Source of the DNA: Spongilla lacustris | Taxonomy: Eukaryota; Porifera; Demospongiae; Spongillida; Spongillidae | Direction of reading: 5' to 3' | Length of the DNA: 64,000 nucleotides | Assembly (NCBI GenBank): GCA_949361645.1 | Contig: OX442427.1 | Coordinates: forward strand, 7,992,023-8,056,022 | In this document: one piece after another, positions 21,339-33,000 of the stretch | How positions within the stretch are numbered: position 1 is the first letter of the stretch | Layout: each line of letters opens with the position of its first letter | The notes under the pieces: model-generated | Databases searched by the model: none | What the model saw: the letters and a program-made list of their open reading frames with translations, nothing else | Told to the model about the DNA's origin: nothing | Position numbers and translations under genes: made by a program

Positions 21339-22825
21339 TGTGGTGTGTGTGTGGTGTGTGTGTGGTGTGTGTGTGAGTGTGTGTGGTGTGTGTGTGGTGT
21401 GTGTGTGGTGTGTGTGTGGTGTGTGTGTGGTGTGTGTGTGAGTGTGTGTGGTGTGTGTGTGGTGTGTGTGTGGTGTGTGTGTGGTGTGTGTGTGGTGTGT
21501 GTGTGTGGTGTGTGTGTGTGTGTGAGTGTGTGTGGTGTGTGTGTGGTGTGTGTGTGTGGTGTGTGTGGTGCATGTGGTATGTGTTGTGATGTGTGCAGGT
21601 GTAATGTGTTGTGCATAGTAGTCATAACACAAGATAGGTGATTAAAAGGGCGTGGTCACCTAATCAGGAGGGAAGTGACATCATCATCCCTGTCCACTTT
21701 GTACCCACACTCCAAGGTCAGGTGCTCCATCAGCAAGGTGAACCTCTGCAAGTCCCCAACAGTACAAGTAATATGGTCTGCTATCATAGCTGCCTCTGAA
21801 GCACAAAGGATAAGTTACTACAAAGCCACTTTCCCACCCCTCCACTCCCCACCCCTCCACTCCCCACCCCACCCCTCCATTCCCCACCCCTCCACTCCCA
21901 CCCCTCCACTTCCCCACCCCTCCACAGTTTATTTTTGATGCCCTTAACCATATCATCCTGCTTCTTCCATGGCAACACCACACCCTCCTGCTGCTCCCAT
22001 GGTTACAAAATATCACAAAGGGAGCCCTCCACCCCCTCCCAAGCCCCACCCCCTGCCAACCTCTCTCCATGTGTGCTCTAGTTGTACCAAACTGTTGCAA
22101 TTCAGCTGTGGAAAATAATCAAATAATAATGTTGCTATGTGGGTGTGGCCTGCATGGGGATATGTCACTATGGAATGGTCTGGATATGGGCAGTATCAAG
22201 ACCATCTCCGTGCAGCTGTAATACCTTTGTACACCTTCAGTTCTTCAAGCACCTTCTTGTCCTTCAACTCTGACTCAGCTTTCGTTATCTGCTTTGCGAG
22301 TTCGTCCGGAGGGACCAACGGTATCAGTGCCTTCACACATGTGAGGTGTTTATTGACAGCTGCTATTGATAAAGGGGACTGTTTGGGTCATGTGACAGTG
22401 CGCGTGAGTGTGTGTATGTCGTCGGATGTGATAGAAGATGAAAGTACGTGTGCCGCAATTCAAGTAATTGCGTGCGTTAAGTGAAGCAAGATCGGAGCGC
22501 ACGATGCAGGAGAAAAGAGGCATTCATTGTGTCAGGTCATGAAACTTGGGCGCTTCGCACGCTTACGTGGTCATCCCCGGAGCTTTTAAAAGTGCAAGCG
22601 TGACTAGCTGTAGAGAGAGGTGGGCGTTGCACGCATTGCATGTCGACTTAATAACACACCCAAAACTTTATAAAGACCCTACTGTACCTGCCTTTAATTC
22701 TTACCTCCGGGAAGTGCTAAAAGCTTTCTCAGAACTTCCACACTGCCTTCCTTTGCTGCCCGAAACAACAGCTTGCCCGCGCTGTTGATCTGACGAACAT
22801 CTGTAATACACGTCCTCTCCGACAT
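10644..22825 (-). CDS. LRRK: LRRK-like Roco protein kinase, copy A
   Basis: Exons (5' to 3'): 22825-22705, 22362-22225, 21795-21660, 21120-18469, 18080-17846, 17793-17671, 17495-17258, 17203-17068, 17014-16944, 16823-16701, 16644-15605, 15338-14937, 14891-14511, 14391-13963, 11801-10644; 2,460 codons in phase. Regions: ankyrin-like repeats (about 10-520), LRRs (about 600-1010), Roc GTPase with P-loop GSVRAGKTT, switch II DFGGQ and G4 THVD (about 1015-1260), COR (WLCSMLAKVITIQ, to about 1670), kinase with GEGGFGAV, Lys in VAVKEY near 1715, FRDIKPGN and the LRRK-type DYG near 1852, then a WD40-like C-terminus. LRRK proteins are membrane-associated GTPase-kinases that phosphorylate Rab GTPases in animals. 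Assignment to LRRK1 or LRRK2 is not possible here. A 45-bp in-phase candidate exon (22105-22061) may add 15 residues. The last intron uses a GC donor (gcaagt). Copy B lies directly upstream in tandem. Confidence 0.9.
11812..13850. repeat. 2-kb purine-rich minisatellite (21-22 bp units), last intron of LRRK-A
   Basis: About 95 units of gatgtgggtgatgagggga type, with one-base length variants. On the minus strand the array reads as Pro/Ser/His-rich sequence and keeps a 1,134-codon frame open into the real WD40 exon. The frame is not coding upstream of 11801. Confidence 0.95.
15366..15600. repeat. 19-bp minisatellite, short form, LRRK-A intron before the kinase exon
   Basis: About six units of gatggtgagggagaagagg follow a G-rich lead. 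The homologous intron of LRRK-B carries the same unit expanded to about 45 copies. Confidence 0.9.
18119..18400. repeat. 21-22-bp tandem repeat between the LRR and Roc exons of LRRK-A
   Basis: About 13 units of aagctagggaaagccccc type fill the intron 18081-18468. They are absent from the matching LRRK-B intron, which holds a CA repeat instead. Confidence 0.9.
21121..21590. repeat. GT-rich microsatellite, LRRK-A intron 3
   Basis: (TG)n with gtgtggtgtg variants runs right up to the acceptor of the large ankyrin/LRR exon. The cysteine/valine- and histidine/threonine-only frames over it are artefacts. Confidence 0.95.
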
Positions 22826-23452
22826 CTTTAGGATATTCACGAGGCAGTCATGTGTTTACATATGCGTTAAGAAAAAGGCGTTGGCATTTGCCTACGTAAG
22901 CATTTTGTGCTCCGCTCGTTCAAGCTACGAATACCTGCAACAGCTGAAAGAGCAGGTGCGACCAAAATTGAAATACCGGTATAATAATAAATGTACTGTA
23001 ACGCTAAAATAGCTAGCTAGCTACTCGCGCAAGGCTAGAGCAGGCCCACGCGACGCAGCGCTACCGAAGCAGAACACGCAGCTTAAGTGCAAAAAAAAAA
23101 AAGACAGCCGCTCTGCTAGTCACATTAATATTGCATATGTGGGTCTGGGGACGAGATTAATACACGAAAATTTCCGATGTTTTAAACCTTATAATGTTAT
23201 AAAAATGCTTCTTGTTTGAATCGCTGTATATTCCGAACGCTAAACGCTATTGACTTCCTATTTTCAAAAGTTCATACTACACCATTTCTCTATGATAAAT
23301 TACATTTTGGAGTCTTGCACTTGCTCCACGCCAGTATTGCAGCTTTCGATACCCGACCGGGTTCAAACCCGCCATAACTTCAGGTAGAAGTAATCAAATC
23401 GCTTCAAATTCGGTTTGTAGGTACAGAGGTCCTATACCTATCGATTTATACT

Positions 23453-23659
23453 GTTCGTTAATTTTTACGCCATCCGTTACGGAGATACAGTTGAACAAAG
23501 TACGTGCACTTTTCCCCGCTCGATTTGCGCCAATGATTTTGGCAAATCGCAATGTATGGGGAGGCGGTTGTTATATCATTGGCGCGAATCGAGCGGGGAA
23601 AAGTGCACGTACTTTGTTCAACTGTATCTCCGTAACGGATGGCATAAAAATTAACGAAC
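23453..23659. mobile_element. Foldback (hairpin) element with arms of about 80 bp
   Basis: The sequence from gttcgttaattttta through the tacggagatacagttgaac stretch to the gcgccaatga region is repeated inverted after a loop of about 40 bp. The arms match almost perfectly. No target-site duplication was recognised. A MITE or foldback transposon is likely. Confidence 0.75.
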
Positions 23660-23665
23660 GGTACA

Positions 23666-23825
23666 AATGGCTGACAGCCATGTGCCCTTGGAGATGTGCA
23701 GCTGACAGCCATGTGCCCTTGGAGATGTGCAGCTGACAGCCATGTGCCTTTGGAGATGTGCAGCTGACAGCCATGTGCCCTTGGAGATGTGCAGCTGACA
23801 GCCATGTACCCTTGGAGATGTCAAC
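23666..23825. repeat. 31-bp tandem repeat, five copies
   Basis: Units contain gctgacagccatgtgcccttg followed by a short gagatgtgca part, directly beside the foldback element. Confidence 0.9.
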
Positions 23826-23883
23826 ACCTGTATCTTGAGCAGCAGCAATGGGCTAAGTCATCCAACCAATAATTACCACATTC

Positions 23884-24006
23884 TGATACTCCATACCTCA
23901 TACTCCATACCTCATACCTCATACTCCATACCTCATACTCCATACCTCATACTCCATACCTCATACTCCATACTCCATACCCCATACCTCATACCTCATA
24001 CCCCAT
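23884..24006. repeat. Short CATACCTCATACTC repeats
   Basis: Interspersed catacctcat and actccatac units lie just downstream of the LRRK-B stop codon. Confidence 0.85.
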
Positions 24007-24090
24007 AGTCCTAGCAACAATATTGGCACTATTAAAGAACACACAAAGATGCACACACATGCATACAAAAACCCATGGACGTGTGTTGAG

Positions 24091-27000
24091 CTAACTGGCA
24101 GTCTTTCCGCTGCATTCTGCACTATCTGCTGACCAAAGGAACAAGTGATTGACATTTGATGGCTGAGGGTTCAAATATTTCAGGTAGGAGAGGAGACCAC
24201 TGCTTGAGCCCCCAGTGGGGACCCCAGGACTATTCATAGCCAGAGGACAGTTTTCAGAATGTGAGGTTGCCCCCCAGTACTCTCTTCCAAAGCTGATAAT
24301 GATGCTTCTTTCTGCCATCAAGGGAAGCACACACACACTGTCAGCTCCTGGCCCTTCAGCAGAGACCACACCTCCCTTGCCCGCCCACTCGGTCCCACCA
24401 GAGGTCACATCTGCTGTGTGCCCCGTGCCGTTATCACGGGACCTTCGCACAGAGAACAGTCTGGCTATGGACCTGACTTTCAGCGCAGGCTTAACCCCCA
24501 AAAGACATGTGCTCGGACTGGCACATGTGTGGAGAGTGGACAGGTGTTTCAGCTGCACAGCATCCAAGGCAAGAATAATGCCACCTTGAGTCCCCACATA
24601 CATCAAGCCATTGAATGAGAGCAGGGAAGTTATGCAACTCAATTTTGCTGGAAGAAGAGAGAGATGTGTACGACATGTCCCTTCCCTGATAGACAGCAAA
24701 CTTACTGTGACTACCATACTCATGCTTGCAGCCGTCATGGCAGTTGAACACCTGTGTCTTTTCTCTTCCTCGGACAGTCCATTTCTCTAAATAGTGCTCA
24801 TCAGCTATGGCTACCTGTGTTGGTGTGTCTGCCAGGGATAATGTCTCCATATGGCCCACCTTCTTCCAGGTGTGATCTGAGCTCCCAACGGTCCTCAGGT
24901 CAGCACAATCCAGGATTATTAGTCTCCTCTGAGACACTAACCACACCTCCCATGAGGTGTGGTCTGTTACCATGGCACCTGCTTCAATGGTCTCACCAAG
25001 AGTGGCTGAGGCTTGAGGAATAAGGGTCTGCACCAAGGGATGGGCACCCGTAGGGGTGAGGGGGAGGATGTGGGCTGCCGTGGGGGTGAGGGCCAACATG
25101 CAGGAGGTGTGCTCGATGAAGACCAGCTTGAAGATCTTACTGGACCCCTCCCACCTGGCCACCTCCTTCTTTGTGGTAGCACTGTAGACGTGGAGCCCCG
25201 TGCCAACAGTGGCCACCCACACCTGGTCCCCAGTGATACAGATACTGGATACTTGAGAATCAAAAGATTCAATGGCCTAGGAGGGGATATTGGTGCAGTT
25301 AGTGTGTGTGGCCTAGGAGGGGATATTGGTGCAGGTACTGTATCATGAATTGTGTGTATGGTGTGTCTGCTGGTCACACATACCCAGGCACATCACATTA
25401 TAAAAGATTTTTACCCTCCATGGCTACCCAATGACACCTTTACTAACCTCCATGGTTACCCCAGTGACCCCTTTACTAACCTCCATAGTTACCCCAGTGA
25501 CCCCTTTACTAACCTCCATAGTTACCCCAGCAACCCCTTTACTAACCTCCATGGTTACCCCAGTGATCGCTTTACTAACTTCCATGGTTACCCCAGTGAC
25601 CCCTTTACTAACCTCCATGGTTACCCCAGCAACCCCTTTACTAACCTCCATGGCTACACCAGTGGGTAAATATCTCACTACATTCAGCTGTCCGTCACAT
25701 CCACACCACACCTCCAAGTATGCACTAATGTTGCTATGGTGATCAAGGGCATCACTAGTGCAGGTGTCACCAGTGATGGTGTGTGGTGGGCCTGAGCACA
25801 GCTTGATACACGCTGCCACCACACCCCCCTTGCTCTCTGCGATGGGGAAGGCAGAGAGAAGCTTCATAAGTGTGTCACTGCGGAGGACCCGGAGTATCTC
25901 CAGGAAGGTCGGGCGGTGTTGGGGCTTCTCACTCCAACACCAGCACATCAGCTCAATCATCCACAGAGACCCAGGGTGGTGCTAAGGGTGATGGAAATAC
26001 ATGAAAGCCTATGCAGCTGCCCCTCCTTCTACTCCCTCCTCCTCCCCTCACCTTTGGCAGCAGCTCAGGCCTCCTTCCAGCCTCCAGAAGGAAGGCCACC
26101 GATCTTGTCTCTTTCTCAAAAGGGTTACCGAAGGAGAAGAGATAGTACATGAACATCCCAAAGGAGTACACATCCAGCTTTGTGCTGTAGGCCTCCTGCC
26201 CCCCATGGAGGAGAACCTCCGGGGGGAGGTAAGGGGGTGTGCCCTGCACACCATGTACACCCTGTGGTGTGAACTGTTGGCATACACCATAGTCCGCTAG
26301 CTTCAATTGGACCACCTGGTCCCCAGTCCACTGAGTCTCCGGAAGAGGGAACTTCCAGACCAGAACATTTCCTGGTTTGAGGTCTCTAAAGATGAAACTC
26401 TGATTATGGAGGTAGTTGAGTGCTTCTGCAACCTATGGAAGCAGACAATGCAAGTCATAAACAGCCAATTCCTTATAAAGCCCACCTGTATCATCGTGGA
26501 CTGCAAGGTTGCTCTGCTAAGTTTGACCTTTGCTTGTTGAAACTTTTGCACACAGGCCTTGAGGTCTCCCAGGGGGGCCAGCTCTAACAGCAGTCGGAGG
26601 GGGGCCAGAGTGACCCCCAACAGCTGTAGGATGTTCTGGTGGTTCAGTCTGTACATCACTCTGGCTTCTTGGCCTGCATTCTGGTAGATCTCCCAGGCTG
26701 TCAGCTCAGCAAGAAGCAGGTCACTGCGTTCTACCAAGCCATGTGGAATGAACTCCTTCACAGCAACGTGTCTAATGGCATTCTTTTAATGGAAGATACA
26801 CATAAGCACATCAGAGACCAGTTATTAAAGACACCTCTGTATATCAGCGTAACCCCACCTACCTCTTCCCTAATGAAGCCAGCAAACACAGCCCCAAATC
26901 CTCCCTCCCCAAGTGTGTGGTTCTTGACGATACATCTCGAGTCAAATACCATGGAGGGAACAAAGTCCCTGAACACCTGAACAGCAGAGAAAGGAGAGTG

Positions 27001-30000
27001 TGAGGGGTAAGAGGGGGAGGGGAGGGAATAGAGAGTGTGAGAGGGGGAGGGGAGGGGAGGGAGGGAAAGGGTCAAGGTGAGAGGGGAGGGAGAGAATAAT
27101 ATAGTGGAGTGAGGAAGTAGTGAGGCAAGAGGTGAAAGAAAGGAGACGAGGTAGAGTGAGGGAGAAGAGGGATGGTGAGGGAGAAGAGGGATGGTGAGGG
27201 AGAAGAGGGATGGTGAGGGAGAAGAGGGATGGTGAGGGAGAAGAGGGATGGTGAGGGAGAAGAGGGATGGTGAGGGAGAAGAGGGATGGTGAGGGAGAAG
27301 AGGGATGGTGAGGGAGAAGAGGGATGGTGAGGGAGATTAGGGATGGTGAGGGAGAAGAGGGATGGTGAGGGAGAAGAGGGATGGTGAGGGAGAAGAGGGA
27401 TGGTGAGGGAGAAGAGATATGGTGAGGGAGAAGAGGGATGGTGAGGGAGAAGAGGGATGGTGAGGGAGAAGAGGGATGGTGAGGGAGAAGAGGGATGGTG
27501 AGGGAGAAGAGGGATGGTGAGGGAGAAGAGGTATGGTGAGGGAGAAGAGGTATGGTGAGGGAGAAGAGGGATCGTAAGGGAGTAGAGGGATGGTGAGGGA
27601 GAAGAGGGATGGTGAGGGAGAAGAGGGATGGTGAGGGAGAAGAGGGATCGTAAGGGAGTAGAGGTATGGTGAGGGAGAAGAGGGATGGTGAGGGAGAAGA
27701 GGTATGGTGAGGGAGAAGAGGGATGGTGAGGGAGAAGAGGGATGGTGAGGGAGAAGAGGGATGGTGAGGGAGAAGAGGGATGGTGAGGGAGAAGAGGGAT
27801 GGTGAGGGAGAAGAGGGATGGTGAGGGAGAAGAGGGATGGTGAGGGAGAAGAGGGATGGTGAGGGAGAAGAGGGATGGTGAGGGAGAAGAGGGATGGTGA
27901 GGGAGAAGAGGGATGGTGAGGGAGAAGAGGGATGGTGGGGAGAAGAGGGATGGTGAGGGAGAAGAGGGATGGTGAGGGAGAAGAGGCAGGGAGACCCACC
28001 AAATCAGGAGCAATGTCTACCACTGACATCTTCCCATGCAGAGGGCACTCCAGGTCCCTTCCCTCTGCAACCATCCTAGCACAGTAGGGGCTGGAGAAGA
28101 AGTAAGCCACCTGCTTCTCTACCTGCACTGTTCCCTCGCTACAAGTGGACTGCACCATTAGCTTACAAGACTGACAGGGAGTGGCAGCTGTCAGCTCTAT
28201 GTCTCTGCTTCTGCCAAACTGTTCATACCAGTCATCAAACATGGATGCCACACAGTGTGTCCCCTGCTCCAGCACCCAAGCTGACAGCTGCTCTGGTGTG
28301 CTCTGTGATGTGGTGTGGTTCTTATCTGGCAGTCCTGCCACAATCTTGATGGCTTTAGGTAGCAACACCTTCCGTTGACCTTGGCTTGAAATGATGTAGT
28401 TCTCCACATGGCCGGGGAAGGGGCAGTCTACGGGCACAATCCTGAGGATCTCCATATTGTTCCACACCAGCTTCACACCACTTCTCCAGCAGCACCAGTG
28501 GGGCCCTTCTAATGACATGCCCTCCTCTATGGGCCAGGGCCAGGACAGCCACTCCCCACACTGCCTCAGTATGGGACCACTGATCACACGGGCTATCAGG
28601 CGTGAGAAAAATCCATTTGGAATAAAGTGGAGAAATTGATATCTAATTAGTGTGCTTGGAAAGGAGGAGGAGGGGGAGGAGGAGGAGGGGGAGGAGGGGG
28701 AGGGGATGTTTGAGTGGGAGGAGGCAGAGGGAATAGGAACTGGAGGAATGTTTGAGGGGGAGGAGGTGGAGAGATGGGGCTCTCCCCTGGGACTATTGTC
28801 TTTTATGGAGACTGAACACGAGAGCTCTTGTGTTAGAGGCAGGAGAGATGGTATCAGCAGATGCTGCTCATCCAACAAGAGGACCACTTCAAACTTTTGC
28901 ATGATCTTAACAAGGTCCTTGATGAAAGGTTTGGTTGTACTGTCCGTAAAGATTTTGTCCAAGTCCTGTACCAGCATCAAACCTGGTGTGTGAGAGGTGT
29001 ATGAGGTGTGAGGAGAACAGAGGTGTGAAGGTACGTACCATTCTTTTGATAAGGGTTCTTCTCCTGAATAGTGATGACCTTGGCTAGCATGGAGCATAGC
29101 CACTGAGGGTCAATGAAGTACAGGTCACTTAACTGGCTGTCTTCATAGTGCAGCAGGATGCCTGGAAGGTGAGGAGAGGGGAGGGGAGGGAGGAGGTGGA
29201 AGGGGAGGGAGGAGGTGGAAGGGGAGGGAGGAGGTGGAAGGGGAGGGTGGAGGTGGAAGGGGAGGGAGGAGGTGGAAGGGGAGGGAGGAGGTGGAAGGGG
29301 AGGGTGGAGGTGGAAGGGGAGGGAGGAGGGGGAAGGGGAGGAGGTGGAAGGGGAGGGAGGAGGGGGAAGGGGAGGGAGGAGGGGGAAGGGGAGGGAGGAG
29401 GGGGAAGGGGAGGAGGTGGAAGGGGAGGGAGGAGGGGGAAGGGAAGAGAATGAGGGGCAGGGAAGGGGATGAAGTCAAAGAAGGAGGTGGAATATGTAAC
29501 GAGGGGAGGGCAGAAGAGGGAAGGGCAGATGAGGGGAGGGCAGAAGAGGGGACAGCAGCTGACCATTGCTCAGAACCTGCCACTAAGCTCTCACCACTCT
29601 CATGAAGAAAGTTTGTGGCTTCTTCCAACTCCTCTGACTTCCCCAAGAAGCTGTTCACATCAACTTGATTACTACCAATGAACCAAACAATTACGTGACC
29701 AAGTATTTTGTACTCCTCCCCAGCCATCTAATAACATACTAGCACTCCTCCCCAGCCATCTAATAACACACTAGTACTCCTCCCCAGCCATCTAATAACA
29801 CACTATTACTCCTCCCCAGCCATATAATAACGCACTAGCACTCCTCCCCAGCCATATAATAACACACTATTACTCCTCCCCAGCCATATAATAACACACT
29901 AGTACTCCTCCCCAGCCATATAATAACATACTAGCACTCCTCCCCAGCCATCTAATAACGCACTAGTACTCCTCCCCAGCCATCTAATAACACACTAGTA

Positions 30001-33000
30001 CTCCTCCCCAGCCATCTAATAACACACTAGTACTCCTCCCCAGCCATCTAATAACATACTAGTACTCCTCCCCAGCCATCTAATAACGCACTAGTACTCC
30101 TCCCCAGCCATATAATAACACACTAGTACTCCTCCCCAGCCATCTAATAACATACTAGTACTCCTCCCCAGCCATCTAATAACACACTAGTACTCCTCCC
30201 CAGCCATATAATAACATACTAGTACTCCTCCCCAGCCATCTAATAACACACTAGTACTCCTCCCCAGCCATCTAATAACACACTAGTACTCCTCCCCAGC
30301 CATATAATAACATACTAGTACTCCTCCCCAGCCATATAATAACACACTAGTACTCCTCCCCAGCCATCTAATAACGCACTAGTACTCCTCCCCAGCCATC
30401 TAATAACATACTAGTACTCCTCCCCAGCCATCTAATAACATACTAGTACTCCTCCCCAGCCATCTAATAACATACTAGTACTCCTCCCCAGCCATCTAAT
30501 AACACACTAGTACTCCTCCCCAGCCATCTAATAACACACTAGCACTCCTCCCCAGCCATCTAATAACGCACTAGTACTCCTCCCCAGCCATCTAATAACA
30601 TACTAGTACTCCTCCCCAGCCATCTAATAACATACTAGTACTCCTCCCCAGCCATCTAATTACACACTAGTACTCCTCCCCAGCCATCTAATAACACACT
30701 AGTACTCCTCCCCAGCCATCTAATAACATACTAGTACTCCTCCCCAGCCATATAATAACACACTATTACTCCTCCCCAGCCATATAATAACATACTAGTA
30801 CTCCTCCCCAGCCATCTAATAACACACTAGCACTCCTCCCCAGCCATCTAATAACATACTAGTACTCCTCCCCAGCCATATAATAACACACTAGTACTCC
30901 TCCCCAGCCATATAATAACATACTAGTACTCCTCCCCAGCCATCTAATAACACACTAGTACTCCTCCCCAGCCATCTAATAACATACTAGTACTCCTCCC
31001 CAGCCATCTAATAACGCACTAGCACTCCTCCTCAGCCATCTAATAACACACTAGTACTCCTCCCCAGCCATATAATAACATACTAGTACTCCTCCCCAGC
31101 CATCTAATAACACACTAGTACTCCTCCCCAGCCATCTAATAACATACTAGTACTCCTCCCCAGCCATCTAATAACATACTAGTACTCCTCCCCAGCCATA
31201 TAATAACATACTAGTACTCCTCCCCAGCCATCTAATAACACACTAGTACTCCTCCCCAGCCATCTAATAACACACTAGTACTCCTCCCCAGCCATCTAAT
31301 AACATACTAGTACTCCTCCCCAGCCATCTAATAACATACTAGTACTCCTCCCCAGCCATATAATAACACACTAGTACTCCTCCCCAGCCATCTAATAACA
31401 CACTAGTACTCCTCCCCAGCCATCTAATAACATACTAGTACTCCTCCCCAGCCATATAATAACATACTAGTACTCCTCCCCAGCCATCTAATAACACACT
31501 AGTACTCCTCCCCAGCCATCTAATAACACACTAGTACTCCTCCCCAGCCATCTAATAACACACTAGTACTCCTCCCCAGCCATCTAATAACACACTAGTA
31601 CTCCTCCCCAGCCATCTAATAACACACTAGCACTCCTCCCCAGCCATCTAATAACATACTAGTACTCCTCCCCAGCCATCTAATAACACACTAGTACTCC
31701 TCCCCAGCCATCTAATAACACACTAGTACTCCTCCCCAGCCATCTAATAACATACTAGTACTCCTCCCCAGCCATCTAATAACACACTAGTACTCCTCCC
31801 CAGCCATATAATAACACACTAGTACTCCTCCCCAGCCATCTAATAACACACTAGTACTCCTCCCCAGCCATCTAATAACATACTAGCACTCCTCCCCAGC
31901 CATCTAATAACATACTAGTACTCCTCCCCAGCCATCTAATAACACACTAGTACTCCTCCCCAGCCATCTAATAACACACTAGTACTCCTCCCCAGCCATC
32001 TAATAACATACTAGTACTCCTCCCCAGCCATCTAATAACACACTAGTACTCCTCCCCAGCCATATAATAACACACTAGTACTCCTCCCCAGCCATATAAT
32101 AACACACTAGTACTCCTCCTCAGCCATCTAATAACGCTTAACTACTTATCCTCCCCGGTCACTTAATAACTTACTAGTACTCCTCCCTATGGTACACTGG
32201 TATCACTCCAGAATCTCTGCAGCTCTTTGCCAGAGAGCGCACAGTGTTGTGAAGCTTTATGAATGACATTGGAACAGGCTCATCCAAGAGTGTTGTGAGT
32301 GTTTTGAGTCGCCCAAAACCAATCCCTGAATTTTCCATTTGTGGGATGGTAATAAGATGGTGGGTGCAAATGGTGTGATGGATCGGGTCCAGGATTGGAT
32401 CCACATGGTGGCATGGTGGATTGGTTCACAGGTAATACAGATACCATTATATATTAAGTATAATAATAAAATTATCATTATATATGAAAGGATGACATAC
32501 ACACTCACCAGGTTTTCTGTACTTGATGGCTTTGTCATAGACAAAGTCTCTCAGGTGGTTAATCTCCACAGAATCAAAGCAGCTTACAAACTGACAACAA
32601 GGCTCAATTGATGGATATGCAAGTTGGCTTGAGTCATATTTGATGTAGAGCCGTTCAAACATTCTCAAGATACTTCTTCTCTTCCTGCTTTATGCAGTCA
32701 ACGTGGGTCCCCACCACAATCACAGGTGCACCAGGAGCTCTAGCCTAGATGAGCGTCAGAACAAATTTAATCATCCACGGAGGTTAATAAACCACAGAGG
32801 TTAATAAACCACAGATGTTAATAAACCACGGAGGTTAATAAACCATAGAATATCACATCAAAAAAGTTAAAATACTGCATGAGCATGATCCATAACCCAT
32901 TGTACAACACAAGTATCCGTAGGCCCATACAATACATCTACACGAGGACACTACGTGGTAAGGAATAAATTGCTTCAAAACATACAATAGTGCAATTGTG

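Larger units (their letters stand above)
22826..24090. other. Intergenic region between LRRK-A (5' end) and LRRK-B (3' end)
   Basis: It contains the LRRK-A promoter region, a foldback element and two small tandem arrays, listed separately. I see no coding exon. Confidence 0.6.

Noticed and set aside
21684..22100. 138-codon Gly/Trp-rich minus frame
   Set aside because: It reads through CCCACCCCTCCACT-type intron repeats; only the exon 21795-21660 is coding, in another frame.
23355..23375. tRNA T-arm-like sequence (gggttcaaaccc)
   Set aside because: It is a short palindrome; no acceptor stem, D arm or anticodon arm is found around it.
24491..24738. Apparent frameshift in the WD40 region of LRRK-B
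   Set aside because: A 58-bp intron (24648-24705) with gtaagt donor and a pyrimidine-rich acceptor joins the two frames in phase.
29727..32160. CRISPR-like regular array
   Set aside because: Units are contiguous with no unique spacers, lie in a eukaryotic intron, and copy the adjacent splice junction.
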